DNA from: Phycisphaerae bacterium
GTDB taxonomy: Bacteria > Planctomycetota > Phycisphaerae > UBA1845
DNA: 64,000 bases
Assembly (NCBI GenBank): GCA_029260115.1
Contig: JAJDDW010000102.1
Location: 42,920 to 106,919, forward strand
Direction: 5' to 3'
Shown one piece after another: positions 9,690 to 18,700 of this stretch. The first letter of the stretch is position 1. Each line of letters opens with the position of its first letter. The notes below the pieces were generated by a model that was not told the origin of the DNA, made no database searches, and saw only the letters and a list, made by a program, of their open reading frames with translations. Position numbers and translations under genes: made by a program.

Positions 9690-10175
9690 ATGATGCCTGG
9701 AGTTGTATACTTTCTCGTACTAGTAGGAGGCGTACTTTTCGCCGTTCTCGGCCATCGTTTTGGCCGACGATTTGTACCCAAGCAAGCTGCACTCAAGCCG
9801 TTTTATAGTCGCCTGTGTCAGATTTCGCCCGATGATCCTTGTCCGTGTGATAAGTCCAATTCTACGAGCAAGGCGTACAAACATTGCTGCCGTGCTAGTG
9901 ACTTGGAGAATCTTGAGCAGGAGGTCAGGCAAGTTATCTGGACTGATTGGATGCGTCGATCATCTGGTCGAAGTCAGATGAGGTCTATGAAACTTCGGCT
10001 CGAAGATTTTCCCATGTCAGAGTTCAGCTTACCTGAATGGGTCGCGCATCCGGAAGATCATACTTTTCCGATTGACGAGGAAATAGTTCGTGCCTGGACA
10101 CCATTGCAGCGCCACGCCGGATCACCTGGAGGTGGGCTGAGTGGCGCCGATTTTGGTGGAGACTTGCCATTGTAG
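9690..10175 (+). CDS. Membrane-anchored SEC-C-motif protein
   Basis: About 160 residues. One N-terminal membrane segment (VVYFLVLVGGVLFAVLGHRFG) is followed by a zinc-binding SEC-C-like motif, CPC-DKSNSTSKAYKH-CC, which is longer between the Cys pairs than the usual CPCGSGKKYKKCC. The remainder is acidic and ends in a Gly-rich tail. SEC-C modules occur at the end of SecA and in many small proteins of unknown role. It lies 105 bp after the efflux operon with no clear promoter of its own. The in-frame ATGs at 9690/9693 place the membrane segment at the very N-terminus; an upstream ATG at 9612 would add 26 unlikely residues. Function unknown. Confidence 0.6.
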   Translation: MMPGVVYFLVLVGGVLFAVLGHRFGRRFVPKQAALKPFYSRLCQISPDDPCPCDKSNSTSKAYKHCCRASDLENLEQEVRQVIWTDWMRRSSGRSQMRSMKLRLEDFPMSEFSLPEWVAHPEDHTFPIDEEIVRAWTPLQRHAGSPGGGLSGADFGGDLPL

Positions 10176-10296
10176 ATCATGCCAATTATTGAGTATTCAA
10201 GCATGCCTAGTTCGTCCATTTCCTATTACTTACTCCCATCAAAAACTTTTTTAGTATAACTGTGATGCTAAACGAGTGAAGAAAAGAGTGAAGAAC

Positions 10297-10377
10297 AGGT
10301 GTCAGGTTGAATTATTTCATAATTGTCATCCAGATTCAGCTCCGATGTCAAACAATTCAACCTGACACCTTTTCTCC
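10297..10377 (+). repeat. 81-bp dispersed repeat, copy 1 (17-bp terminal inverted repeats)
   Basis: Starts AGGTGTCAGGTTGAATT and contains its exact reverse complement AATTCAACCTGACACCT at 10354-10370, so it can fold into a long hairpin. It matches 15514-15594 at about 77 of 81 positions in the same orientation. The AGGTGTCAGG end resembles REP/MITE-type elements moved by Y1-type (RAYT) transposases; that link is inference. Confidence 0.85.
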
Positions 10378-10405
10378 TCTGGATTTGAGACGAGCGTTGG
10401 TTGGG

Positions 10406-10459
10406 TCGAGCTTCCAATACAATCTCCTTACCTCGAGCTTCCATTACGATCTCCTTACC
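10406..10459 (+). repeat. 27-bp imperfect tandem duplication
   Basis: Two adjacent 27-bp units beginning TCGAGCTTCCA and ending ATCTCCTTACC (10406-10432 and 10433-10459), differing at two positions. It lies in the non-coding gap 10176-10758 just after the 81-bp repeat. The rest of that gap holds no convincing gene. Confidence 0.8.
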
Positions 10460-10704
10460 TGATGCGAGGGCGGCGAGATTTCGGATACGCCAGCGTCACA
10501 CCATCCCTCGACTTCGCGTTGCCGCAGTAAGAGGTGACGTGGGCTGAATCGAAATATCTAAAGCCGCGCCCGCAACCTGGTTGGGGTAAATGCCAAATGG
10601 CAATTCTGCGCCTCTACAAGTGCCCTCCGCGATAGCGCCAGCGTTTTGGCTTATATTAGAGAGGCGGCGGGCTGAGGATTCTCCTTTGACATGGGGATGC
10701 ACAA

Positions 10705-10738
10705 GGGCCCGCCACGACTCTTTCGAATCGTCGGGCCC
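10705..10738 (-). terminator. Terminator-like hairpin after the EF-hand gene
   Basis: GGGCCCG / CGGGCCC arms with an inner ACGA / TCGT pair close a 10-nt loop, 20 bp beyond the stop of the minus-strand EF-hand gene. There is no T-run after it on the minus strand, so intrinsic termination is uncertain. Confidence 0.4.
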
Positions 10739-10758
10739 CGGTTCCGCACCCTCTAGGC

Positions 10759-11229
10759 CTACTTTCCGCCGCAAGGTCCGCCGCGCCGACCGTGTCCCTG
10801 ACGATGGCTCGGGGGTGGTGCAGCGGCTTCGGCTTCCGCCTGCACAATCTGCCCATCAGCATTCGTATCGATACTTCCGAACGCTTCAGTCGCATGGGCC
10901 GTGAACTCCTCGAGCGTGACGACTCCGTTGCCGTCGGCGTCATGTCGCATGACATCCCTTGGCCCGCGTGGACCGGCTGGTCGTTCCGGGCGCATAGGGC
11001 GGGTTTCCTCCTGCGACAAGCTGCCATCGGCATCCGTGTCGAGCGCCGCCAAGGCAGCGCCGGCGTTGGCGATCTCCTCGGCTGAGATGACGCCGTCCAG
11101 ATCTGCGTCGAGTGCTGCGACAACTGGATGGTGCGGTCGGCGACGCTCTAGTTCATTTCCATCAGCTAGTACGGCGCCTACACTTGCAACTAAGACCAAG
11201 CTGCCTGTGAGTAATGCTCTGCGTTTCAT
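10759..11229 (-). CDS. Secreted EF-hand calcium-binding protein
   Basis: About 156 residues. ATG 11229 follows AAGGAG at good spacing and starts a signal peptide ([20 protein letters not shown]). Four EF-hand-like loops follow: [36 protein letters not shown] and [12 protein letters not shown], each with the D-x-D-x-[DN]-G calcium-ligand pattern. The Pro/Arg/Gly-rich C-terminus (ending [10 protein letters not shown]) is probably unstructured. It is divergent from the sigma factor/kinase pair and lies inside the segment bracketed by the 81-bp repeats. A calcium-buffering or sensing role at the cell surface is family knowledge; the partner is unknown. Confidence 0.85.
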   Translation of the reverse strand: MKRRALLTGSLVLVASVGAVLADGNELERRRPHHPVVAALDADLDGVISAEEIANAGAALAALDTDADGSLSQEETRPMRPERPAGPRGPRDVMRHDADGNGVVTLEEFTAHATEAFGSIDTNADGQIVQAEAEAAAPPPSHRQGHGRRGGPCGGK

Positions 11230-11469
11230 TTGTCTACTCCTTATCAAATACGGTTTGCGTTTGCCGTGGCCAACCCACGACGCCTACTGCTTAAAACGTT
11301 CTAACCGGTGCGCTTTCTACAGGTCGGCCCAAAAATGTACTTCCAAGCAGCAGGGAGCGTCTGTTCTCGGCCATTTGCCCTGACGGTCCGCCGAGGCGAG
11401 AATGGCGACGTCCGCGACCTCTTGTAGATAATGGTCGCTTCCGTACGTTTATCCCAAATGGAGACCTCC

Positions 11470-12156
11470 ATGACCGACGCCAGCAAAGATTTCAGCGGTA
11501 TGCTGAGCCGCTTGAAGAGTGGCGACGATGGAGCCCTGGCGGAGTTATTCTCAAAGCACCGGCAACGCCTTTGGAGAATGGTGAATTTTCGGCTCGATAG
11601 ACGACTGCAGGGCCGGGTGGATGCTGAGGATATCCTGCAGGAGGCGTATCTTGCCGCAGCCAAACGTGTCCATCACTTTACGGAGGAATCGAGCGCGTCG
11701 TTTTTTGTTTGGCTGCGAATGATTGTCATGCAGACTCTGATCGATGTACACCGCCGACACTTGGGTGCCCAGATACGAGACGCCGGCCGAGAGATCGCCA
11801 GCCCTGGCGGCGCCTATTCACAGACGACTACCGTCTCCGTGGTTGCCGGGCTCGTGGGCCATCTGACCTCTCCAAGCCACGCCGCGGCGCGGGCCGAGGC
11901 ATCCGCGCAACTGGAAACAGCGCTTGAAGCGATGGACCCAATCGACCGCGAGGTCCTCGCACTCCGGCATTTCGAAGAATTGACAAACAGCGAAGTCGCA
12001 GAAGCACTCGGGATTCAGCAGAAGGCCGCGAGCATTCGATACGTTCGCGCCATCAAACGGCTCAAGGGAGTCCTATATCAATTGCCTGACCTGTTTAGCG
12101 GTCAGTATAATGCCGAGCACGCATTGACGGATAACACGGAAACGACGGATGAATGA
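11470..12156 (+). CDS. ECF-family RNA polymerase sigma factor (planctomycete type)
   Basis: About 228 residues. Region 2 contains GRVDAEDILQEAYLAAAKR (promoter -10 and core binding) and FFVWLRMIVMQTLIDVHRRH; region 4 contains LEAMDPIDREVLALRHFEELTNSEVAEALGI with a helix-turn-helix. The linker carries a short Ala-rich insert. ATG 11470 has GGAG nearby; ATG 11458 is the alternative. It overlaps the kinase gene by 8 bp, so the two are translationally coupled. In planctomycetes such pairs are common, and the kinase may control sigma activity in place of an anti-sigma factor, which is inference here. Confidence 0.9.
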   Translation: MTDASKDFSGMLSRLKSGDDGALAELFSKHRQRLWRMVNFRLDRRLQGRVDAEDILQEAYLAAAKRVHHFTEESSASFFVWLRMIVMQTLIDVHRRHLGAQIRDAGREIASPGGAYSQTTTVSVVAGLVGHLTSPSHAAARAEASAQLETALEAMDPIDREVLALRHFEELTNSEVAEALGIQQKAASIRYVRAIKRLKGVLYQLPDLFSGQYNAEHALTDNTETTDE

Positions 12157-15100
12157 TTCAGGTTCAGAGCGCGATCCCATTGAGATTCTCGCTGCGGAAT
12201 TCGTCGAAAGGCACCGTCGCGGCGAGCACCCGACGATAGCCGAATACGCTGCTGATCACCCGGACTTGGCGGAAGAGATTCAAGACCTGTTCCCAACGAT
12301 TGCTGCAATGGAACGCTTGAAGATCGATAATGAGTGCTCATCCGGCGGCCGCGCTTCCCTAAAAGGAGTTCAACTGGAGAGGCTCGGCGATTTTAGAATC
12401 ATCAGAGAGATCGGCCGGGGCGGCATGGGCATCGTCTACGAGGCCGAACAAGAATCGCTTAGGCGTCGCGTCGCCGTAAAAGTCTTACCGCGGCAGTCGC
12501 TGCTCGACCCCAGGCACCTGCAACGATTTCAGCGAGAGGCTCGGACAGCCGCAGGATTGCATCACACCAATATCGTTCCCGTATTCGGCGTCGGCCAAGA
12601 GGACGACTATCACTACATCGTTATGCAATTCATCTGCGGTGTCGGGCTGGACCAAATCCTGGGGCAGCTAGGGCAGTCGCGAAGCAGCAACGCCACAAAG
12701 GTGGCAGAAGGCCACGATGAGATCCTGTATCCCCGCAGCGGACGCACAAGCGAAGTGCAGAACCTTGCCCGGGCGTTGGTGGAGGGTCGATTCCAACGAC
12801 ATTCAGGTCCAGGCTCGTCAAAGGATGTCGGGGACTTGCTCGCAGTTCATGGCGACGAAACGAGAACCTCGGACCTCGCCGCTCCGTCGCCCTCACAGTC
12901 TACGTCAAACGAAACACTCGGTGACAGTGACCACGTGCCAGGCACCACACCTGTGCTCCGATCGGAAGACGGGGCAGACTCAACGACTCAGCGTCCGGTC
13001 TTGTCCACGAGCCCAGCATATTGGCGAAGCGTGGCCGGCATCGGCCTGCAAATCGGTGACGCACTCGAATACGCGCATACCCAAGGCACCATTCATCGGG
13101 ATATCAAGCCAGCCAACTTACTCGTTGACTTGAAAGGCGTTGTGTGGATCACTGACTTCGGGCTCGCCAAGGCAATGGAGCAGGACGGTGTGAGCCAAGA
13201 CGGCGACGTCGTCGGTACGCTGCGTTACATGGCTCCAGAGCAGTTGCAAGGCGAAGCCGATGCCAGAAGTGATGTATACAGTCTGGGCGCAACACTCTAT
13301 GAACTGCTCACACTCCAGCCGGTGCATTCGGATAATGACAGAAGTAGTCTGATCAGGAGAATCACCCAGGAAGAGCCGACAGCGCCGAGTACGATCAATC
13401 CGGAGATTCCTCGCGATCTGGACACGATCGTTCTAAAGGCAATCTCGCTGGAGCCGGCTCATAGGTATCAGTCAGCCGGTGACATGGCCGGCGACTTGCA
13501 GTGCTACCTCGAGGACCGGCCGATTCGAGCGCGGCGGACCAGCGCTGCTGAGCGCCTGTTGCGCTGGTGCCGACGCAACCGGGCTGTAGCCAGCCTTGCG
13601 GGGACCGCGCTGGTACTCTTGGTACTCGTAGCAGTAACAGCGAGCGTCGGGTATGTGCGTACGAAGACCGCTGAATTGAAGGTGCGGGATGCACTAGCCG
13701 GAGAATCGCGCGAGCGACAAAGAGCCGAAGGCACCGCAACGCTTGCCCTAGAGGCCGTCGACACAATCTTCGATCTGTACGCTCCGATCCGAACGACCGC
13801 GGCATCTTCGTTGGCTGTCGAAGGAACGTCAGGCATGAAGATCGAAGTTCCGATTCAACCCGTACTGTCGCGGGAAAACGCGGCGGTGCTTGTACACATG
13901 TTGGGTTTTTATGGCCGGCTCGCTGCGCAGGGTGGCTCAGCACCCGATATTCGTCTCAAGATCGCTGAGGCAAACCGTCGCGTGGGCAACATCCATGCGC
14001 GCCTCGGTCAGTTCGAGGATGCGACAGCAGCGTATAGACAGTCCATCCAGCTATTCGGTGAAATTGAGGCCGAGAGTGGTACTGGGCCGACCGCGCGCAT
14101 CGAACGCGCCCGTATAAACAACCAGTTGGGTATTGCTCTTGTCGCGCTGGATCGCGCCGAGGAGGGCCGCGAGTTCTATCAGAAGGCGCGAGACATTTTG
14201 GAGGCGCTGCAGTCTACGTCGCCGGATTCACCCACCGTCCAGTTTGAGTTGGCACGGTCCTGCTACCTGCTCGCTAAGGCGCCGCGTCGTCCCGTAGCTT
14301 CGCCGCCAGGGCGTGGGCGTGGGCGCGGCCAGGCACCGCCACCGGGTAGTTCGAGGCCGCCATCTCCAGGTGCGAACAGACCGTCCAAATCACACGGCGA
14401 ACCGACTGGCGAGGACCACTCACGACGTCCTCAAGAAGGAGACGATCCCTGGAGAACGGCGGTCGACATCCTGACTGAGTTGAGTGCCGTGCACCCAGAG
14501 GTTCCGGACTACCGACACCTGCTGGCACTCTGTTATCGAGATCTGCCACGGCCTCTCTCATGGTCCCAAGATCAACACCCTTCGCGCGTTGATGCCATAA
14601 CTCAGGCCATTGAGATTCTGCGACAGCTAACGGCCGACTTCCCCGACGTTCCGAAATACCGATTTGACCTGAGCGAAACCTATGCCAGGGCGTCAACTCG
14701 CGCGTTATGCCCGGGGCCTGATCCATCCGTGGTTGAAGAGCAGCGCTTGCGTGACGCGTTGGACATCTCGAAGCAGCTTGTCTCAGAGCAACCCCACATG
14801 CCCGAATATGTTGTCTCGCAGGTGCATATCCGATTGAGATTTGCCAACGCCCTGCGACGACGGGACCAGACCAAAGGGGCCGAAGAACAACTGCAAGGGG
14901 CACGGATTCTGCAGTCCGGGCTCGCGCAGCGGTTTCCAGACATGCCCAGCCATCAAGTGTCCGTCGCCGCAATCGACGGAGCTCTTGCCAGGCTTCTCCG
15001 CGACGGTGGCCGGCTGGAAGATGCCCTGGCGCACCTAGAAGATGCGCTTGCGGTGCTCAACAAGCTGCCGGACGACTGGGACCGTCCACCCTATGTCCGC

Positions 15101-15214
15101 GATGTTTTCGTCGCGACGTACATGGACATTGCAAATGTACAACGACAGCTGGGGGATAACTCCGAAGCGGCATATGCGACGCATCAGGCAGAGCGATTGC
15201 GCAAGGTACGGTGA
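12149..15214 (+). CDS. Transmembrane Ser/Thr protein kinase with TPR-like C-terminus
   Basis: Eukaryote-type (PknB-like) kinase of 1,021 residues. After an N-terminal acidic region typical of planctomycete kinases (EYAADHPDLAEEIQDLFP) come the P-loop EIGRGGMGIVYEAE (~87-100), AVKVL lysine, catalytic HRDIKPANLL (~315), DFGLA (~336) and the APE-like MAPEQ. About 130 poorly conserved residues are inserted between the hinge (MQFICGVGLDQIL) and the helix before HRD. One membrane segment (~480-502) separates the kinase from an extracytoplasmic part with TPR-like helical repeats, interrupted by a Pro/Gly/Arg-rich linker (~711-765). Catalytic residues are intact, so it should be active. Coupled to the sigma factor upstream. 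Confidence 0.93.
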   Translation: MNDSGSERDPIEILAAEFVERHRRGEHPTIAEYAADHPDLAEEIQDLFPTIAAMERLKIDNECSSGGRASLKGVQLERLGDFRIIREIGRGGMGIVYEAEQESLRRRVAVKVLPRQSLLDPRHLQRFQREARTAAGLHHTNIVPVFGVGQEDDYHYIVMQFICGVGLDQILGQLGQSRSSNATKVAEGHDEILYPRSGRTSEVQNLARALVEGRFQRHSGPGSSKDVGDLLAVHGDETRTSDLAAPSPSQSTSNETLGDSDHVPGTTPVLRSEDGADSTTQRPVLSTSPAYWRSVAGIGLQIGDALEYAHTQGTIHRDIKPANLLVDLKGVVWITDFGLAKAMEQDGVSQDGDVVGTLRYMAPEQLQGEADARSDVYSLGATLYELLTLQPVHSDNDRSSLIRRITQEEPTAPSTINPEIPRDLDTIVLKAISLEPAHRYQSAGDMAGDLQCYLEDRPIRARRTSAAERLLRWCRRNRAVASLAGTALVLLVLVAVTASVGYVRTKTAELKVRDALAGESRERQRAEGTATLALEAVDTIFDLYAPIRTTAASSLAVEGTSGMKIEVPIQPVLSRENAAVLVHMLGFYGRLAAQGGSAPDIRLKIAEANRRVGNIHARLGQFEDATAAYRQSIQLFGEIEAESGTGPTARIERARINNQLGIALVALDRAEEGREFYQKARDILEALQSTSPDSPTVQFELARSCYLLAKAPRRPVASPPGRGRGRGQAPPPGSSRPPSPGANRPSKSHGEPTGEDHSRRPQEGDDPWRTAVDILTELSAVHPEVPDYRHLLALCYRDLPRPLSWSQDQHPSRVDAITQAIEILRQLTADFPDVPKYRFDLSETYARASTRALCPGPDPSVVEEQRLRDALDISKQLVSEQPHMPEYVVSQVHIRLRFANALRRRDQTKGAEEQLQGARILQSGLAQRFPDMPSHQVSVAAIDGALARLLRDGGRLEDALAHLEDALAVLNKLPDDWDRPPYVRDVFVATYMDIANVQRQLGDNSEAAYATHQAERLRKVR

Positions 15215-15513
15215 GAGCTGAAATTCGCAACCTCCAACGGACCTGGATTGCACCAAGAGACTAGGGGGACCGAACGATTTACTATGCGGCGAGACCATGG
15301 ACTGGCGTACTGTGTCTGTAAATCTTTACCTTACATGTACTGATACCATTTCTAGTTGAACCGTGCCGATTCAACCCATGCGGTATGACACAGTGAGCTG
15401 ACCAATTCCGAATCATTGGCGAATCGATTCCAGGCTGCGACGCTGGATTCGTACAGGGCGTTGTGATCGGCGTACACGCGGCTGGCTAAGTAGTGGCTGA
15501 TCAGGTGAAGAAA

Positions 15514-15594
15514 AGGTGTCAGTTTGAAATATTCCATAATTGTCATCCAGGTTCAGCTCCGATGTCAAACAATTCAACCTGACACCTTTTCTCC
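15514..15594 (+). repeat. 81-bp dispersed repeat, copy 2
   Basis: Same orientation as copy 1 at 10297, with four differences; two of them spoil the left 17-bp arm, so the hairpin is imperfect here (AGGTGTCAGTTTGAAAT against AATTCAACCTGACACCT). It sits in the 536-bp gap after the kinase, which otherwise contains only the terminator listed next and no credible gene. Confidence 0.85.
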
Positions 15595-15622
15595 GTTATT
15601 CTCCCTCCATATTTACTGCTAC

Positions 15623-15659
15623 AAAAAAAGGCGGAGCAGGCCATGATGACCTGCTCCGC
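15623..15659 (-). terminator. Strong rho-independent terminator of the subtilisin gene
   Basis: Perfect 10-bp stem GCGGAGCAGG / CCTGCTCCGC around a 9-nt loop, followed on the minus strand by seven T. It lies 92 bp beyond the stop of the large minus-strand protease gene. Confidence 0.9.
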
Positions 15660-15750
15660 GCAACAGCGTTTAATCTATTCCATCAAGTCCTTAGACTTGA
15701 CGTTTTCAACAATATACGCAGACGTTATACGTCTCGTATACGCTGTTAGT

Positions 15751-18700
15751 TTATGGAACGCAGATATCATTAACCTCGTCACACGTTTGGCCTGGACATG
15801 GATCGATAGCCCCGCCAGCTGGCAGAACGGTATCGAACACGGCTGTTCCCGCGCCAAAGCCACCATCGGCCGTATGGACACCAAAGCCTATTGTGTGTGG
15901 TCCGGCGTTTCCGGCTATTGTGTCGATGTTCACAATGTAATGAATCGACGCAGCTACTTGACCAGCGTTATCCACCGTGCCGCCGTTACCATTACCACCT
16001 GTCGTCGCAGCGCCGAGTGTACCGTTTGAATTCAGGCCATAGTAGGTTCCGTTAAGATGGAAGACCGGGTAGTCCCAGCCACCTGTGTCGCCACTTGAAT
16101 AACTCAGCAGGTCAAACTCTAAATTGCCACCGGTAACTGTGACGCCGCTTTGGCTCGCCATAGTGAAGCTCGCCGCACCAGCGTTCGCGCCAACTACATT
16201 AAGATTGCCAGGGAAGCTGATTGCACCGCCACCCAATAGAGATGTCCAGGAAGCGCTGCTATCAAACGTGCCGTTAGCTACGCCCGGACTGCTTTCTGGT
16301 GTACATGTGCCGCCTTGGCAAACGTCTGCGCCATTGCAGAACAAGCCGTCGTTACATGCGAGACTGTTGTTTGTGTTATGACAAACATTAGCAACACATG
16401 CATCGTCGGTGCATTCATTCCCATCATCACACTGAGCATCTAACGTGCAATTCGCTGCAGCTACCATAGTGACGTTGATATCATCGATAGCCATATCACC
16501 TTGCCAACTGCTACCGCGAGTGCCACGGAAGCGAACCTTAACCGAGGCAGCGCCCACATACGGCGTCAGATCGATCGAGGCCTGGAACCATGTGTTGCCT
16601 TGGTTGCCAGACAATGTGAATGCGTTCGTCCATGTTACACAGTCGGACGATACTTCCGCGTCCAGCGTGCCCATTGAAGCTCCATTCATATTGTACCAGA
16701 ATGTCATGGTAGAACTGCTCGCACCGCTGAGGTCCATGCATGGTCCTTCGAAGATAGCCGTATCACCTGCCGCACGCGGCGAAGAAGTTTCGGTGTACAT
16801 ATAGAATCCGCCGCCAGTGTGGTCGCCGGATGGGCCGGTGTTCGACGAAGGCGTCGTGCCGCTACGCCGTGTCCAGTCGAAGACATCGCCTGCAGTATTA
16901 GTCCACAATCCTAATCCCGCACCAAAGTTCTCTGAATAAGGGAATGCGGATACGGCTGAGGCACAGTCGTTACTGCACACATTGCCCGTACAGGTGTCTA
17001 CTGTACATGCATTGCCGTCGTCACAATCTGCATTTGTGATGCAACCGGTGGTTGTGCAGGTTTGTGATCCCTCGTCGCACGTTTGCCCACCCGTACATGG
17101 TGACGTACCTGCTTGACAGTCAAGCGCGGCGTCACATGTTTCGCTACCGTTGCAGAACAAACCGTCGTCGCAAGCTGCGTTGCTACCTACGTTGTCGCAA
17201 TTGTTAGTCGCTTCGTTGCACGAGTCTGCTGTGCAACCAATACCATCATTACAATTTACGGCTGTACCAGCTTGGCAATCCAGCAGGGCGTCGCATGTTT
17301 CAACGCCATTACAGAACAAGCCATCACTACAAGCTACGTCGCTGGCGATATTGTCGCAACTGTTCGTTGTTTCATTGCACGCATCAGACGTACAACCAAC
17401 ACCATCATTGCAGTCCACCGCAGAACCGGCAACACATGCGTTAGCCACGCAAGTTTCAGAGCCGTTGCAGAATAGGCCATCATCACAGTCGCTATCGATA
17501 TTACAAGCTACGCAAGACGTCGTACCTTCGTCACAAACCTGACCAGGGCATGGGTCGCCGCCAGTTTGACAGTCGAGTACTGCGTCGCAGGTTTCACTGC
17601 CATTACAAAACACGCCGTCGTCGCAGGCCGCGTTGCTGGTTATGTTGTCGCAACTATTCGTCGCTTCATTGCACGAATCGGTGGTGCAACCCACGCCGTC
17701 GTTACAATTAACAGAAGTGCCTGCCTGGCAGTCGAGGGCAGCATCGCAAGTCTCTGTTCCGTTACAGAACAAGCCATCATCGCATGCGGCATTGCTAGCA
17801 ATGTTATCGCAAGACGAAACGCCTTCGTTGCAGGAATCCGTTGTACAGCCAACACCATCGTTGCAATTTACTGCTGCCCCGACTTGGCAGTCGTTGATCG
17901 CGTCACAGGTCTCACTGCCATCACAGAATATACCATTATCGCAATTGGCGTTATTCACGGTGTTGTCACAAGAGTTCGTTGCCTCATTACAAGCGTCGTC
18001 CGTGCATCCCACGCCATCATTACAGTCAATTGAGATTCCAACTTGACAATCCAGTGCTGCATCGCATGTTTCCACGCCGTCGCAGAACAACCCGTTGTCA
18101 CACGCGGCATTGTTAGCCACACTGTCGCATGAGTCTGTCGCTTCGTTGCATGTGTCCGTCGTGCATCCAACGCCATCGTTGCAATCTACGCTGACACCTG
18201 CTTGGCAATCGAGAATCGCATCGCATGTCTCATCGCCGTCGCAGAATAAACCATTGTTGCAAGCGGCATCGTTTGTGACGTTATCGCAAGACGAGGTGCC
18301 TTCGTTGCACGAGTCAGTTGTGCAACCGACGCCGTCATTGCAATCTACAGCGGTTCCGCCGGTGCATGTGTTAGCTACGCATGCTTCGGTACCGTTGCAA
18401 AACAATCCGTCATCGCAATCCGCGTCGATCACACAAGCGACACAGGTGTTGGTTCCCTCGTCGCACGCTTGACCAAAGCACGGATTGCTACCTGCTTGGC
18501 AATCGCTCACGGCGTTGCAGGTTTCATCACCATCGCAGAACAAACCATTATCGCAGTTTGCGTTATTGGCAACGTTGTCACAACTGTTGGTTGCTTCGTT
18601 ACAGGAATCATCTGTGCAACCTACGCCGTCGTTGCAATTCACCGCTGCGCCTGCTTGACAGTCAAACGCGGCATCGCAAGTTTCTGCTCCGTCGCAGAAT

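Noticed and set aside
13395..14972. Antisense frames of 182 and 232 codons within the kinase gene
   Set aside because: High G+C makes long antisense frames common. The sense frame has complete kinase motifs; the antisense products have no motif.
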